DNA of 64,000 bases from Rhodococcus xishaensis (GCF_004011825.1 NZ_RKLO01000005.1:310001-374000); one strand, 5' to 3'. Numbered from the stretch's first letter, positions 36,523 through 46,671 are shown. Notes: generated from the letters alone by a model not told the origin. Translations and numbers: made by a program.

Positions 36523-37476
36523 CTATTCGCAGGCCACCCCGTCGCCGTCGCCGTCCATCCCGGCGCGGTACCCGGGCTGCCCTAGCTGCAGCGGGGCAAC
36601 GCCCGCAGCCCGCGCGGCCGTGCAGTTGGGGTAGTAGACCTCGCTGGGCGTCGTGGACGAACCAGTCGGCGAGGCGTTGGCCGCCGCCGGCTCGACCGTG
36701 GTGACCGCGCTCGACGTCCCGGATTCCGTTGCGGCGCAGGACGCGAGCTCGCGCGCCATCGCGTCGCGCTCCGCCTGCGTGACCCACAGGCCGTAGGCGA
36801 TCTTCACATCGATCTGCCGCTCGACGTACGTGCAGCGGTACGCCTGATTGGGCGGCAGCCATTCGGAGGCGTCGGCATCGCTCTTGGCCTGATTGGTCGG
36901 ACCGTCCACGGCTTGCAGATTGCGTGGATCGTTTGCGAGGTTGCGGAGGGTGGTTTCGTCGAGTTCCTGCGCGCCCTTCTGCCATGCGTCGGAAAGCGCG
37001 ACGACGTGGTCGATCTGGACGGCATCGGACGTGTCGGCGCCGCGCACGAACCGGATCGTTTTGCCCGTATAGGCGTCCTCGAGGGTGCCCGAGAGCACCG
37101 TGCAGCCGCGGGACATGGGATCGGTGGTCGTGTAGACGAGGTCGCGGCCGAGGATGTCGTTGCGGGTGTCGCAACCGTTGCGGCCACCGTCGACGGTGAC
37201 GTCGTCGGTCCACGCCTGACCGAACTGTGCGCGGTCGTATCCATCCCTGGACGCGCGCGGCTTGGTCGGCAGCGCGGCCAGTCGCACCATCGCATCATCG
37301 GAGGCGACAGGGTCGCCGACCGGGCGGTCCGACGTCGGCCCGACAGCGGCGGAGTTGTCCGGCGCGGGGGTCGAGGATCGATCCGACGCCACCTCCGCAC
37401 TGCAGCCTCCCGCGAACAGCACTGCGACGACTGCGAATCCGGCCACCCAGGAGGTGTGGACTCTCAAAGCACCCAT
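36523..37476 (-). CDS. Secreted lipoprotein with HNH/DUF1524-type nuclease and Excalibur domains
   Basis: A 317-residue protein with a lipobox (VVAVLFAGGC) and a Ser/Thr/Pro linker. A GmrSD C-terminal-like HNH nuclease domain (about 80-215) has GRDLVYTTTDPM, QIDHVVALSDAWQKGAQEL and NDPRNLQAVDGPTNQAKSD. The C-terminus is an Excalibur calcium-binding motif (YYPNC, then DGDGDGVACE). It should act outside the membrane, perhaps on extracellular DNA. The start is ATG 37476, with GTG 37494 as an alternative. Confidence 0.85.
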   Translation of the reverse strand: MGALRVHTSWVAGFAVVAVLFAGGCSAEVASDRSSTPAPDNSAAVGPTSDRPVGDPVASDDAMVRLAALPTKPRASRDGYDRAQFGQAWTDDVTVDGGRNGCDTRNDILGRDLVYTTTDPMSRGCTVLSGTLEDAYTGKTIRFVRGADTSDAVQIDHVVALSDAWQKGAQELDETTLRNLANDPRNLQAVDGPTNQAKSDADASEWLPPNQAYRCTYVERQIDVKIAYGLWVTQAERDAMARELASCAATESGTSSAVTTVEPAAANASPTGSSTTPSEVYYPNCTAARAAGVAPLQLGQPGYRAGMDGDGDGVACE

Positions 37477-37583
37477 CGACGGCCGAACCCCCACCTCTCA
37501 TACGAACTGTGCGCGGCGGCAATGGTAGCTGTCACGTGCCGAACGATTGTGGTCCCGGACGGCAGAGCCCGGACGACGGTGCC

Positions 37584-37631
37584 CCTGAAAGGCAGTGTCC
37601 GTGAAAGGCAGCGACCGTGAAAGGCAGCGAC
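37584..37631. repeat. Three tandem copies of a 16-bp unit
   Basis: Units at 37584, 37600 and 37616; the last two are identical (CGTGAAAGGCAGCGAC) and a partial fourth follows. They lie between the lipoprotein gene and the fabH terminator. Confidence 0.75.
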
Positions 37632-37642
37632 CGTGAAAAACG

Positions 37643-37673
37643 ACGGGCCCGCTCGCGGCGCGAGCGGGCCCGT
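37643..37673 (-). terminator. Terminator of the fabH-like gene
   Basis: A perfect 13-bp stem (ACGGGCCCGCTCG) with a 5-base loop. On the minus strand it is followed by CGTTTTTC. Confidence 0.85.
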
Positions 37674-37691
37674 CCAAGGTATTCGGCGACG

Positions 37692-38711
37692 TCAGTCCTG
37701 GGCGAGCGGCGGCAGCGTCACGACCTGACCCGCGTAGGACAGGCCAGCTCCGAAGCCGATCAGCAGCGCCAGGTCGCCGGGCTTCGCCTTACCCGTGCGG
37801 AGCACTTCCTCCATCCCCAGCGGAACCGACGCGGCCGAGGTGTTGCCGGTCTCGGCAATGTCGTCGGACACCGCAACCGACTCGGGCAGCTTGATCTGAC
37901 GCGCGATGACCTCGTTGATACGACCGTTCGCCTGGTGCGGGATGAACGCGCCCAGGTCCTCGAGCTCGACACCGGCGCGCTCGACGGCCTGCGTGGCAAC
38001 CTTGCCCATCTCGAACGCCGCCCAGCGGAAGACGGTGGTGCCATCCATCCGGATCCACGGACCACCGTTCGACTGATCCACCCGGAACTCGGCCCAGTCC
38101 GGCTCCTGGCGGATCGCGTGCGCCTGTGAGCCGTCCGAGCCCCACACGACCGGGCCGATTCCCGGAACGTCACTCGGTCCGACAACGGCCGCGCCGGCTC
38201 CGTCGGCGAAGATGAACCGCACGCTGCGGTCCGTCGGCTCGGTGCTGTCGCTCATGCGCTCGGAGCCGATCACGAGCACATAGTCCTCGGTTCCGACGCG
38301 GACCATGTCGGACGCGACGGCCAGCGCGTAGGAGAAGCCGGCGCAACCGGCGGTCACGTCGAACGCCGACGAACCACCCGTACCGAGCGCGTCCGCGACG
38401 AGCGACGCGCACTGCGGCGTGTTCAGCGGATAGGTGGAGCTGGCGACGATCACCGCGCCGATCTGCTCACCGGTGAGGCCGCTGACCTCGAGGGCCTTGC
38501 GGCCGGAGGCGATGGACATCGCGAGCACCGTTTCCTCGTCGCTGGCGAAGCGGCGGTTCTTGATGCCCGAACGGGACTGGATCCACTCGTCGTTGGAGTC
38601 GATGGTCTGACAGATCTCTTCGTTGCTGACGACCCGCTCCGGGCGGTAAACCCCCAGCCCGAGGATGGCGGACTGCCTGAGCTCGGTGGAGTTCGAGATC
38701 TGCGCACCCAT
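37692..38711 (-). CDS. fabH: Beta-ketoacyl-ACP synthase III family (FabH-like)
   Basis: A 339-residue thiolase-fold enzyme with the FabH triad: Cys123 in TAGCAGFSYAL, His in FIPHQANGRIN and Asn in AETGNTSAASVPLG. FabH condenses an acyl-CoA starter with malonyl-ACP. In mycolic-acid bacteria it links FAS-I to FAS-II. ATG 38711 follows GAGGAG; the open frame reaches 39011. It stands alone, so a role outside FAS-II is possible. Confidence 0.88.
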   Translation of the reverse strand: MGAQISNSTELRQSAILGLGVYRPERVVSNEEICQTIDSNDEWIQSRSGIKNRRFASDEETVLAMSIASGRKALEVSGLTGEQIGAVIVASSTYPLNTPQCASLVADALGTGGSSAFDVTAGCAGFSYALAVASDMVRVGTEDYVLVIGSERMSDSTEPTDRSVRFIFADGAGAAVVGPSDVPGIGPVVWGSDGSQAHAIRQEPDWAEFRVDQSNGGPWIRMDGTTVFRWAAFEMGKVATQAVERAGVELEDLGAFIPHQANGRINEVIARQIKLPESVAVSDDIAETGNTSAASVPLGMEEVLRTGKAKPGDLALLIGFGAGLSYAGQVVTLPPLAQD

Positions 38712-39115
38712 GTTTGGTCTCCTCTGCATCCAAATTCTGCGGCGCGTGGCGCCTCGGGACAGAGCCCGCGCGGCTCTGTCTATCACAACACGGTACTTCG
38801 CAAATCGGGCCCGCACTGTTACTTGGACAACGAAGTCTCCCGCGGCACATGTCACTGTCGCCCGGCCGATCGCCGCGCTACCACAGGGTACAGGCCACGC
38901 GATCGATCGCGGCAAATCACGTGTTCGAGCATTCCTACGTCCATTTCGGACAATTCCAAAACGGAAAATGACGATCTCGTAAATGCCTTCGTTACTTCTC
39001 GTGGAAATCACCGCTCACAGCTAGCCTATTACGCGCGCCGGAATGCGGTCGAAGCGGCCAGAATTCGGTCAAACCTCCAGGAACACGCCGTTTTCCGACA
39101 CCGATGGGAACATCC
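38712..39115. other. Divergent promoter region, fabH-like / DUF4185 genes
   Basis: 404 bp that is less GC-rich than its neighbours, with no ribosome-site-linked ORF. It must carry the promoters of both divergent genes; I see no clear operator. Confidence 0.5.
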
Positions 39116-40234
39116 GTGAAACGAAACCGAGTTCAGTCCGCCATTGCGGTCCTGATATGCGCCTCCGCCCCCGCTCTCACCTTCTCCGCACCAGTTAGCG
39201 CCAATCCGAACTCGGTCAATCCGATTCCCGTCCTCAACGGGACGAACGGGGTGCCGGTGCTGCCTGGACGCAGTCAGGCTGTCGCACAGGTGACCGGCCT
39301 GCTGAGCGCCAACCGGACCCAGGACTACAACGTGCTCGGCACCGACCTCGGGATCATGTGGGACAACGGAAACGGGCAGGTCCTCACCGCCTTCGGCGAC
39401 ACCGCCGGCCTCGGCATCCCCAACCTGCTGAACGGCAGCCTGTGGTCGTGGCGCAGCAGCATCCTCGTGCGTAGCTCCGATGGCTTCCTTGCCGACGGCA
39501 TGACCTTCGACAGCACACCGCTGGACATCGTCGGCCAGTCGAAGGAACTGATACCCAGCCCGAAGATTCCGTTCGTCGAGATCAGCCGAATTCCGACCGC
39601 GGGCATTGCCGTCGACGGGGTGCAATACATGAGCATGATGTCGGTGAAGAACTGGGGCGAGCCCGGCCATTGGGAGACGAACTACTCGAGCCTGGCCTTC
39701 TCGACCGACAACGGAGAGAACTGGATCGAGGCCACCGAGACGCGCCGCCCCCCGGAGGGCGGTAACCGCAACTTCCAGATGGGCGCCTTCATGAAGGACG
39801 GCGGATTCGTCTATCAGTACGGCACACCTGCGGGCCGAGGCGGCCTCGTCTACCTGACACGCGTTCCCGAACAGAAGATCCGCGACCTCGGGGCGTACGA
39901 GTACTGGGACGGTGGCAAGTGGATACCCGAGAACCCCGACGCGGCGGCTCCGATCGTCTTCGGCGGCGTAGGTGAGCTGTCCGTGCAGTACAACGAGTTC
40001 CTCGGGCAGTACCTGATGCTCACCACCGACTGGCGCAACTCCGTCGTGATGCGTCGCGCGCCGGAGCCCACCGGGCCGTGGAGTGCCCCCGAGGTGCTGA
40101 TCGACGCCAACGAACTCCCGACCATGTACGGCGCATACGTCCACCCGTGGTCGTCGGGCCCTGATCTCTACTTCCTCACCACCGTGCACAGCAACTACAA
40201 CGTCCTGCTCATGCGTACGACGCTGCACCCGTGA
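39116..40234 (+). CDS. Secreted DUF4185-domain protein
   Basis: About 372 residues after a signal peptide (KRNRVQSAIAVLICASAP, cleavage near VSANP). The rest is the DUF4185 beta-propeller-like domain (LGTDLGIMWDNGNGQ, WSWRSSILVRSSDG, LAFSTDNGENW, VHPWSSGPDLYFL). In Mycobacteriales such proteins are secreted or envelope-bound and include candidate glycoside hydrolases acting on arabinan-type polymers; activity here is not established. GTG 39116 gives a compact signal peptide; ATG 39104 is possible. Confidence 0.8.
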   Translation: MKRNRVQSAIAVLICASAPALTFSAPVSANPNSVNPIPVLNGTNGVPVLPGRSQAVAQVTGLLSANRTQDYNVLGTDLGIMWDNGNGQVLTAFGDTAGLGIPNLLNGSLWSWRSSILVRSSDGFLADGMTFDSTPLDIVGQSKELIPSPKIPFVEISRIPTAGIAVDGVQYMSMMSVKNWGEPGHWETNYSSLAFSTDNGENWIEATETRRPPEGGNRNFQMGAFMKDGGFVYQYGTPAGRGGLVYLTRVPEQKIRDLGAYEYWDGGKWIPENPDAAAPIVFGGVGELSVQYNEFLGQYLMLTTDWRNSVVMRRAPEPTGPWSAPEVLIDANELPTMYGAYVHPWSSGPDLYFLTTVHSNYNVLLMRTTLHP

Positions 40235-40259
40235 CTCGGGTCGCCGTAGCGTCGTCTCC

Positions 40260-40883
40260 ATGGATGCGCGGGAGTGGGACGAACGGTATTCACAGACCGA
40301 CATGGCCTGGGGTGCGCCACCGAACCCTGTGGTCGTGGAGTTCGTGACGTCACTGCCCGCCGGTCGGGCGCTGGACCTCGCGTGCGGGGAGGGCCGACAT
40401 GCGCTGTGGCTGGCGACACGAGGGTGGCAGACCACCGGGGTCGACTTCTCGTCGGTGGCGGTGGCGAGGGCGCTACAGATAGCTGCGCAGGCGCCGCGTT
40501 CGGTACGCGAGCGCCTCAGCTACGCAGTCGACGACGTAACCACGACGATCGCCCTGGACGGTCGCGTGAAATACGACCTGATCCTCATGCTCCACGTCCA
40601 CGTCGAACCGGCTCGGCACCGCGCACTTGTGAGCCGAATCATCGACGCCCTCGAACCCGAGGGAATCCTCATAATTCTCGACCACGAGACGATGGACCAC
40701 GCGCATGGCGCTGGTGGACTACCTGATCCCGAATTGCTCTATACACCAGCAGATTTAGCGGATGAAGTCGATGGGCGACTCGACGTGGCGGTGGCAGAAC
40801 GGCGCTATCGGGACACCGACGGCGGAACAGCGATCGACGCGCTCCTGGTCGCGCGCAGGCCCGTATCTTGGCAGCTAACTTAA
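40260..40883 (+). CDS. Class I SAM-dependent methyltransferase
   Basis: A 207-residue enzyme with the SAM motif ALDLACGEGRHALWLATRGW (about 37-56), VDFSSVAVARA, and a later YDLILMLHVHV strand. The fold resembles TehB/thiopurine-type small-molecule methyltransferases. The substrate is unknown. It starts 25 bp after the DUF4185 stop, so it may share its transcript. Confidence 0.85.
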   Translation: MDAREWDERYSQTDMAWGAPPNPVVVEFVTSLPAGRALDLACGEGRHALWLATRGWQTTGVDFSSVAVARALQIAAQAPRSVRERLSYAVDDVTTTIALDGRVKYDLILMLHVHVEPARHRALVSRIIDALEPEGILIILDHETMDHAHGAGGLPDPELLYTPADLADEVDGRLDVAVAERRYRDTDGGTAIDALLVARRPVSWQLT

Positions 40884-40900
40884 TCTTGAGTAATATCGGG

Positions 40901-40923
40901 TAAGTTACCGACGAGTAGCTACT
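40901..40923. promoter_or_regulatory. Degenerate TTACT-N4-AGTAA site before fadE5
   Basis: TTACC-GACG-AGTAG (40905-40918) matches the shared operator at 8 of 10 half-site positions, and the flanking AAG/CTACTT resemble the Fe-S gene palindrome. It ends 60 bp before the fadE5 ATG. Confidence 0.5.
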
Positions 40924-40982
40924 TGGGCGGTACTCGACGGAAAGACAGACCGCACCAACGGAGTGCACTTCAGGGAGAGAAG

Positions 40983-42818
40983 ATGGGCCACTACAAGAGC
41001 AACGTCCGCGACCTCGAATTCAACCTCTTCGAGGTATTGGGCCTGGACAAGCCGCTGAGCGAGGGCGTGTGGGGTGACCTCGACACCGAGACCGTCAAGG
41101 ACATGCTGTCCGAGGTCGCACGTCTCGCGGAGGGCCCGCTCGGTGAGGCCTTCGCCGACGCCGACCGCAACCCGCCGGTCTACGACCCCGAGAAGTTCGA
41201 GGCGACCCTCCCGGAGTCGTTCAAGAAGTCGTTCAAGGCGATGTGGGACGCCGAGTGGTACCGGATGGGCCTGAGCGAGGAGATCGGCGGCGTGCCGGTC
41301 CCCCGCACCATCGTGTGGGCCATCGCCGAGATGCTGCTCGGCGCGCAGCCCGGCGCCTTCATGTTCGGCGCCGGCCCGTCGTTCGCGAACGTCCTCTACA
41401 ACAACGGCACCGACGAGCAGAAGAAGTGGGCCGCCACCCTCGTCGAGCGCGGCTGGGGCGCCACGATGGTGCTCACCGAGCCCGACGCTGGTTCGGACGT
41501 CGGTGCGGGACGCACCAAGGCCATCCAGCAGGCGGACGGTACGTGGCACATCGAGGGCGTCAAGCGCTTCATCACCTCGGCCACGTCGGACGACCTGTTC
41601 GAGAACATCTTCCACCTCGTCCTCGCTCGCCCCGAGGGCGCCGGCCCGGGTACCAAGGGCCTCTCCCTGTTCTTCGTCCCCAAGTTCCACTTCGACTTCG
41701 AGAAGAACGAACTCGGCGAGCGCAACGGTGTGTTCGTCACCAACGTCGAGCACAAGATGGGTCTGAAGGTTTCGACGACCTGCGAGCTCACCTTCGGTGG
41801 TCACGGCACCCCGGCTGTCGGCTGGCTCGTCGGCGAGGTCCACGACGGCATCGCGCAGATGTTCGACGTCATCGAGCACGCCCGCATGATGGTCGGCACC
41901 AAGGCCATTTCGACCCTGTCGACGGGCTACCTCAACGCGCTCGACTACGCCAAGCAGCGCGTCCAGGGCTCTGACCTGACGCAGATGACCGACAAGACCG
42001 CGCCGCGCGTCACGATCACCCACCACCCCGACGTGCGCCGCAGCCTGGCGCTGCAGAAGGCGTACGCCGAGGGCCTGCGCGCGGTGTACCTGTACACCTC
42101 CGCGCACCAGGATCCGGAAATGGCGAAGCTGGTGTCGGGCGCCGACGAGCAGATGGCGCACCGGGTCAACGACCTGCTGCTCCCGATCGTCAAGGGTGTC
42201 GGCTCCGAGCGCGCCTACCAGTACCTGGCCGAGAGCCTGCAGACCCTGGGTGGCTCGGGCTTCCTGCAGGACTACCCGATCGAGCAGTACATCCGCGACT
42301 CGAAGATCGACTCGCTCTACGAGGGCACCACCGCCATCCAGGCGCAGGACTTCTTCTTCCGCAAGATCGCCCGTGACCGCGGCGTCGCGCTGGCCCACGT
42401 CGCCGGCGAGGTCAAGAAGTTCGTCGACAGCGAGGCCGGCAACGGTCGTCTCAAGGCCGAGCGCGCCCTGCTGTCGACGGCGCTCGAGGACGTCCAGGCG
42501 ATGGCCGCCACCCTCACCGGCCACCTCATGGGGGCTCAGGAGCAGCCCACCGAGCTGTACAAGGTCGGCCTCGGTTCGGTCCGCTTCCTGATGTCCGTCG
42601 GTGACCTGCTCATCGGCTGGCTGCTGCTGCGCCAGTCCGAGATCGCGATCAAGGCTCTCGACGAGGGAGCGTCGAACAAGGACAAGGCGTTCTACGAGGG
42701 CAAGATCGCGACAGCGTCGTTCTTCGCGAAGAACGTCCTGCCCGAGCTGACCGCGACCCGCACCATCCTGTCGCACCTCGACAACGACATCATGGAGCTG
42801 GACGAGGCAGCGTTCTGA
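40983..42818 (+). CDS. fadE5: Acyl-CoA dehydrogenase FadE5
   Basis: A 611-residue acyl-CoA dehydrogenase, the same length as M. tuberculosis FadE5. It has the mobile N-terminal domain, the FAD/substrate segment [20 protein letters not shown] and the catalytic Glu447 in [15 protein letters not shown]. FadE5 oxidises acyl-CoAs of broad chain length. ATG 40983 is preceded by AGGGAGAGAAG. Terminator follows at 42832. In mycobacteria fadE5 sits beside fadA2-fabG4-htdX; here the VanW gene separates them. Confidence 0.95.
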   Translation: MGHYKSNVRDLEFNLFEVLGLDKPLSEGVWGDLDTETVKDMLSEVARLAEGPLGEAFADADRNPPVYDPEKFEATLPESFKKSFKAMWDAEWYRMGLSEEIGGVPVPRTIVWAIAEMLLGAQPGAFMFGAGPSFANVLYNNGTDEQKKWAATLVERGWGATMVLTEPDAGSDVGAGRTKAIQQADGTWHIEGVKRFITSATSDDLFENIFHLVLARPEGAGPGTKGLSLFFVPKFHFDFEKNELGERNGVFVTNVEHKMGLKVSTTCELTFGGHGTPAVGWLVGEVHDGIAQMFDVIEHARMMVGTKAISTLSTGYLNALDYAKQRVQGSDLTQMTDKTAPRVTITHHPDVRRSLALQKAYAEGLRAVYLYTSAHQDPEMAKLVSGADEQMAHRVNDLLLPIVKGVGSERAYQYLAESLQTLGGSGFLQDYPIEQYIRDSKIDSLYEGTTAIQAQDFFFRKIARDRGVALAHVAGEVKKFVDSEAGNGRLKAERALLSTALEDVQAMAATLTGHLMGAQEQPTELYKVGLGSVRFLMSVGDLLIGWLLLRQSEIAIKALDEGASNKDKAFYEGKIATASFFAKNVLPELTATRTILSHLDNDIMELDEAAF

Positions 42819-42831
42819 GTCTCCGATGACG

Positions 42832-42863
42832 AGAGCCCCCGTGCGGTTACGCACGGGGGCTCT
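42832..42863. terminator. Shared terminator, fadE5 / VanW gene
   Basis: AGAGCCCCCGTGCG pairs perfectly with CGCACGGGGGCTCT around GTTA, followed by TTCTGTT. It separates two convergent genes. Confidence 0.9.
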
Positions 42864-42914
42864 TTCTGTTGGGAGCTGCACTACATTGTGTCGGGGAGCG
42901 ACGCTACGGCCGGA

Positions 42915-44972
42915 TCAGCCGCCCCGACGGGACCGTGGCTGGTCCCTTTCGTCGTCGTCAGAGGGCTTCTCTTCCGGCTCGTCCGACACACAATGGACGA
43001 TCGGTATCGGGTCGTACCGGACGGTCCGGGTGTTGCTGGAGATCTGTGCCCCGGTCTTTGCGTCGGTGATGATCCGGGTGTCACTGACCGTGAATCCCTG
43101 TCCGCCGCCGGACGGCACGCAGTCCGGGCCCTCGGGGAGCGTAATGGTTTCCGGCGACGTGAAGTTGGAGCGGTCGCCTGTCACCGATTGGACGTCGACG
43201 GTTTTGGTCCCCCACAGTCGCACCGTGATGTCCGAGTTGGTGCCGATGGTCTGGATCACCACTCCGGTGTCCGCGGGGTTGCGGAACTTCAGATCGATGA
43301 CGCCGTCGAACACCGTGGCCTCCCGGGCTGCCGGGTAGCGAGAGATGTAGTAGCTGTGCTCGGTGTGTTCGACGTCGTCCATGCCGGCGAAGTAGGCGGC
43401 GTTGTAGAGAGTCGTCGCGAGCTGGCTGATCCCCCCACCGATCGCGGTATCGGGGCGACCGTAGTTGATGATGCCGGAGTCGATGTAGCCCTCCGCCGCG
43501 CCGCGCGGACCGGTGTAGCCGTTGAGCGAGAACGTTTCTCCCGGCTTGACGATCGCGTCGTCGATCTCGCTGGCAGCCAGCCGTATGTTGACGCCTGACG
43601 CCCACGAGAAGCCGCCGGTGGTGTACTCGCCGATCACCTCACGGATCCCGAGTGCCTCGGCGCCCTCGGTCGTCAGCTCCGGCTCGGCGGACTCGTAGAT
43701 CGCGGGAGTGGTGCGGGCGTCGGGCGCGACGAGCAGCGTCGGCAGCGGCTCAAGCGTCCTGGGCCACTGCACCTTCTCACCGGTGACCGAGGGAACCACT
43801 TGTGGCGAGCCGCTCGCGAGACTGATCTGCGCATCCTTCGACTCGGTCTCGGTGCTCGCCAATTGCGGAGCGAGGATCTCGGCGGCTGCCTCCAGGTTGT
43901 ACTGCGGCGACAGCCCGCCCTCGCCGTCGGGCACGAAGCTCAGCACGGCGCCGATCTGATCGCGCGGCAGCGTCGCCGCCGCACCGTCCTTGCCGGTCAC
44001 CACGACGTCCGACGCTGCGGCGGGAGCCGCGACGTCGCGGATGGCGGCGTCCACTCCGGACTGCGTAACGGTGACCTCGACGACATCTACCGGCAGATCG
44101 ACGACCCCGCCGAGGAACCACTCGTCGACGAAGGTGTCCTTGGCCTCGTCCACCCGCAAGTTCTGTCCGGCCTCCGGCGCGACGGGCTCGACCTTTGCGC
44201 CATCGAACACGACGTCGCCTTCGCGTGGCGCCCGGTCGCTCTCCCCCTGGACACCGGCGATTGCCTGCGACAGCGCGGCGTCGTCGACCGTCGAGGCGAC
44301 GCCGATCTCCCGGGTGGTGAACAGCGACGCCAGTCTGGTGAACGGATTCACCGGTTGATCTCCCACCCGATCCAGGGTGGCCTGCCAGTCGATCGTCACC
44401 CCGGCCTGAGCGGGCACGACCGACGCGTCGGTGGTTCCGGCGCGCACCGGCACCGGACGCTCCACTCGCGGACCGACCTCGGCGCGCAGCATCTCCTCGG
44501 CGGCCGCGGGACTCTGGCCCCCGATCCCGACCCCCGCGACGGTAGTCCCGCGCGGCACCCGGTCGGCCGAGGTCACCAAGTCGACCGTGTACAAGATCGC
44601 ACCGACCGCCGCGACACCGCCTGCGACGGCCGCATACTTCATCCAACGCGGCCGCTCGGTGGCCGCGCCGGCAGGCGTGCCCGGGTCCACGTCGCCCGAC
44701 GGTTCGGGGTCCGCCTTCTCCGTGGGTTCGGGCGTGCCCCCCGATACTGTGGGGATCGCCACTGTGGGGATCGCCTCGGTAGGCGCTTCGGCGTCCGCAT
44801 CGGCTCCCGGGTCCGGATCGGCTCCTGGATCCGGATCGGCTACTGGATCCGTGCCGGCGGGGTCCGGGGTCTCGGAGGGAACAACGGCCATCATTTTGGT
44901 CGTGTTCTCGTCCGGATCCGGATTCTCCAAAGGGCGCTCTTGGTCCTCAGCGCCGCCGCGCTCGTCACTCAT
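42915..44972 (-). CDS. VanW-family membrane protein with peptidoglycan-binding-like domain
   Basis: A 685-residue protein. The cytoplasmic N-terminus (1 to about 130) is acidic with repeated DPDPGAD elements. One transmembrane helix follows (YAAVAGGVAAVGAILYTVDL), then extracytoplasmic domains resembling the PG_binding_4 repeats (LRAEVGPRVERPVPV, ATLDRVGDQPVNPF) and the VanW domain (about 470-600: FSWASGVNIRLAASEIDDAI, GGGISQLATTLYNAAYFAG). VanW proteins are cell-wall associated with no proven activity. ATG 44972 follows AGGAG. Confidence 0.85.
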   Translation of the reverse strand: MSDERGGAEDQERPLENPDPDENTTKMMAVVPSETPDPAGTDPVADPDPGADPDPGADADAEAPTEAIPTVAIPTVSGGTPEPTEKADPEPSGDVDPGTPAGAATERPRWMKYAAVAGGVAAVGAILYTVDLVTSADRVPRGTTVAGVGIGGQSPAAAEEMLRAEVGPRVERPVPVRAGTTDASVVPAQAGVTIDWQATLDRVGDQPVNPFTRLASLFTTREIGVASTVDDAALSQAIAGVQGESDRAPREGDVVFDGAKVEPVAPEAGQNLRVDEAKDTFVDEWFLGGVVDLPVDVVEVTVTQSGVDAAIRDVAAPAAASDVVVTGKDGAAATLPRDQIGAVLSFVPDGEGGLSPQYNLEAAAEILAPQLASTETESKDAQISLASGSPQVVPSVTGEKVQWPRTLEPLPTLLVAPDARTTPAIYESAEPELTTEGAEALGIREVIGEYTTGGFSWASGVNIRLAASEIDDAIVKPGETFSLNGYTGPRGAAEGYIDSGIINYGRPDTAIGGGISQLATTLYNAAYFAGMDDVEHTEHSYYISRYPAAREATVFDGVIDLKFRNPADTGVVIQTIGTNSDITVRLWGTKTVDVQSVTGDRSNFTSPETITLPEGPDCVPSGGGQGFTVSDTRIITDAKTGAQISSNTRTVRYDPIPIVHCVSDEPEEKPSDDDERDQPRSRRGG

Positions 44973-45020
44973 CAAGTAGGGCTCCTGCCGAATCGGCACC
45001 TTGCGGGACCGTCGCTAAGT

Positions 45021-45056
45021 GTTCGTCCCACTCATGTTCTCTGTTCGTCCCACTCA
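45021..45056. repeat. Direct repeat GTTCGTCCCACTCA, twice
   Basis: Identical 14-mers at 45021-45034 and 45043-45056, 22 bp apart (two helical turns), 49 bp upstream of the VanW start. This could be a regulator site. The rest of the 316-bp gap to fadA2 (45289) shows no gene. Confidence 0.5.
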
Positions 45057-45288
45057 GGGTAGTGGGGACGGATGACCATATCGGACGCCGGATCTGCGAT
45101 TCTGCGCACCACCGAACCGAGTCGGGGACGACTGGGTCGAGCAGGCACAGCGGCACCGTGTCGTTGCCAGGTCGGGGGTCCGGTAACGACACGGTGCCAA
45201 CTGGAATATCACTCCCACGCGGACAGCGTTACAAGTCGATTCAAGATCGGTCAGGTTTGTCCGATCCGGCCGTTTTGTCCCCGGTAGA

Positions 45289-46626
45289 TCAGACCTCGAC
45301 GATCGCGGTCACGCCCTGGCCACCGGCCGCGCAGATCGAGATCAGGCCACGGCCCGAGCCCTTCTCTGCCAACATCTTGGCCAACGACGCGACGATCCGA
45401 CCACCAGTGGCCGCGAACGGATGCCCCGCCGCGAGCGATGAACCGTTGATATTGAGCTTGCTGCGGTCGATCGAGCCGAGCGCACCGTCGAGCCCCAGCC
45501 GTTCCTTGCAGTACTCGTCGGACTCCCACGCCTGCATGGTCGCCAGGACCACCGACGCGAAGGCCTCGTGGATCTCGTAGAAGTCGAAGTCCTGCAGCGT
45601 GAGACCGTTGCGGGCGAGCAGACGAGGCACCGCGTACGTGGGCGCCATGAGCAGACCGTCGCCGCCGTGGATGTAGTCGACGGCGGCGGTCTCGGAATCC
45701 ACCAGATGCGCGAGCACCGGCAGGCTCCGCTCGGCCGCCCACTCGTCGGTGGACAGCAGCACCGCGGACGCGCCGTCGGTGAGCGGGGTGGAGTTGCCGG
45801 CCGTCATCGTCGCGTCGCCGAGCTTGGTACCGAATACCGGCTTCAACGTCGCAAGTTTGTCGACAGTGGAGCCAGGGCGCAGGTTGTCGTCGCGGGTCAG
45901 CCCGAGGAACGGTGTGACGAGGTCATCGAAGAAGCCGCGATCATAGGCCGCAGCCATGTTGCGGTGGCTCGCCACCGCCAACTCGTCCTGGTCCTCGCGG
46001 CGGATGCCGAATTCCTTGGCGGTGATCGCGGCGTGCTCACCCATCGACAGGCCGGTGCGGGGCTCACCGTTGCGCGGGATCTCGATACCGAGCATGGACG
46101 GGCGCACCTGGCCGAACAGCTTGACCCGGTCGGCTGTCGAACGGGCCCGGTTGACCGACAGCAGGAACTCGCGCAGCTCGTCGTTCACGCCGATCGGTGC
46201 GTCCGACGTCGTGTCGACGCCGCCGCCGACACCCGCCTCGATGCGTCCGGCGGCGATGGCGTCCCCGACCGCGACGATCGACTGCAGGCCCGTGCCGCAC
46301 GCCTGTTGCAGGTCGTACGCCGGGGTGTAGGGGCTCAGGGCGCTGCCGAGCACGCACTCGCGCATCAGATTGAAGTCCCGGCTGTGCTTGAGCACCGCAC
46401 CACCGGCGACCATGCCCAACCGCTCGTCCTGCAGACCGAACCGGCTCACGAGGCCGTCGAGGGTCGCGGTGAACATGTCCTGGTTGGATGCCCGCGCATA
46501 GGCGCGGTCCGAGCGTGCGAACGGGATCCGGTTGCCGCCGACGATGGCGACAGGGCGAAGCTGCCGACCGCTGGACTTACGTGCGGGTGCCGGCTTCTTG
46601 CTGCGGGTACGGGCTTTGCTTGTCAC
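45289..46626 (-). CDS. fadA2: Acetyl-CoA acyltransferase (thiolase) FadA2
   Basis: A 445-residue thiolase with nucleophile Cys110 in QQACGTGLQS, the HEAFA motif (YEIHEAFASVVL) and the C-terminal GHPFAATGGR and ICAAGGQG. It performs the last step of beta-oxidation or its reverse. I use GTG 46626 because GGAG lies 6 bp upstream, whereas the ATG at 46638 has no ribosome site. It is divergent from fabG4 across a 38-bp palindrome. Confidence 0.92.
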   Translation of the reverse strand: MTSKARTRSKKPAPARKSSGRQLRPVAIVGGNRIPFARSDRAYARASNQDMFTATLDGLVSRFGLQDERLGMVAGGAVLKHSRDFNLMRECVLGSALSPYTPAYDLQQACGTGLQSIVAVGDAIAAGRIEAGVGGGVDTTSDAPIGVNDELREFLLSVNRARSTADRVKLFGQVRPSMLGIEIPRNGEPRTGLSMGEHAAITAKEFGIRREDQDELAVASHRNMAAAYDRGFFDDLVTPFLGLTRDDNLRPGSTVDKLATLKPVFGTKLGDATMTAGNSTPLTDGASAVLLSTDEWAAERSLPVLAHLVDSETAAVDYIHGGDGLLMAPTYAVPRLLARNGLTLQDFDFYEIHEAFASVVLATMQAWESDEYCKERLGLDGALGSIDRSKLNINGSSLAAGHPFAATGGRIVASLAKMLAEKGSGRGLISICAAGGQGVTAIVEV

Positions 46627-46671
46627 GTCGGTCTCCATGAGAAGGGGCAGGGTTCAATCAGCTTTGTGCAC

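Noticed and set aside
40905-42881. A 658-codon minus-strand frame over fadE5
   Set aside because: Shadow; fadE5 is full length with the catalytic Glu.
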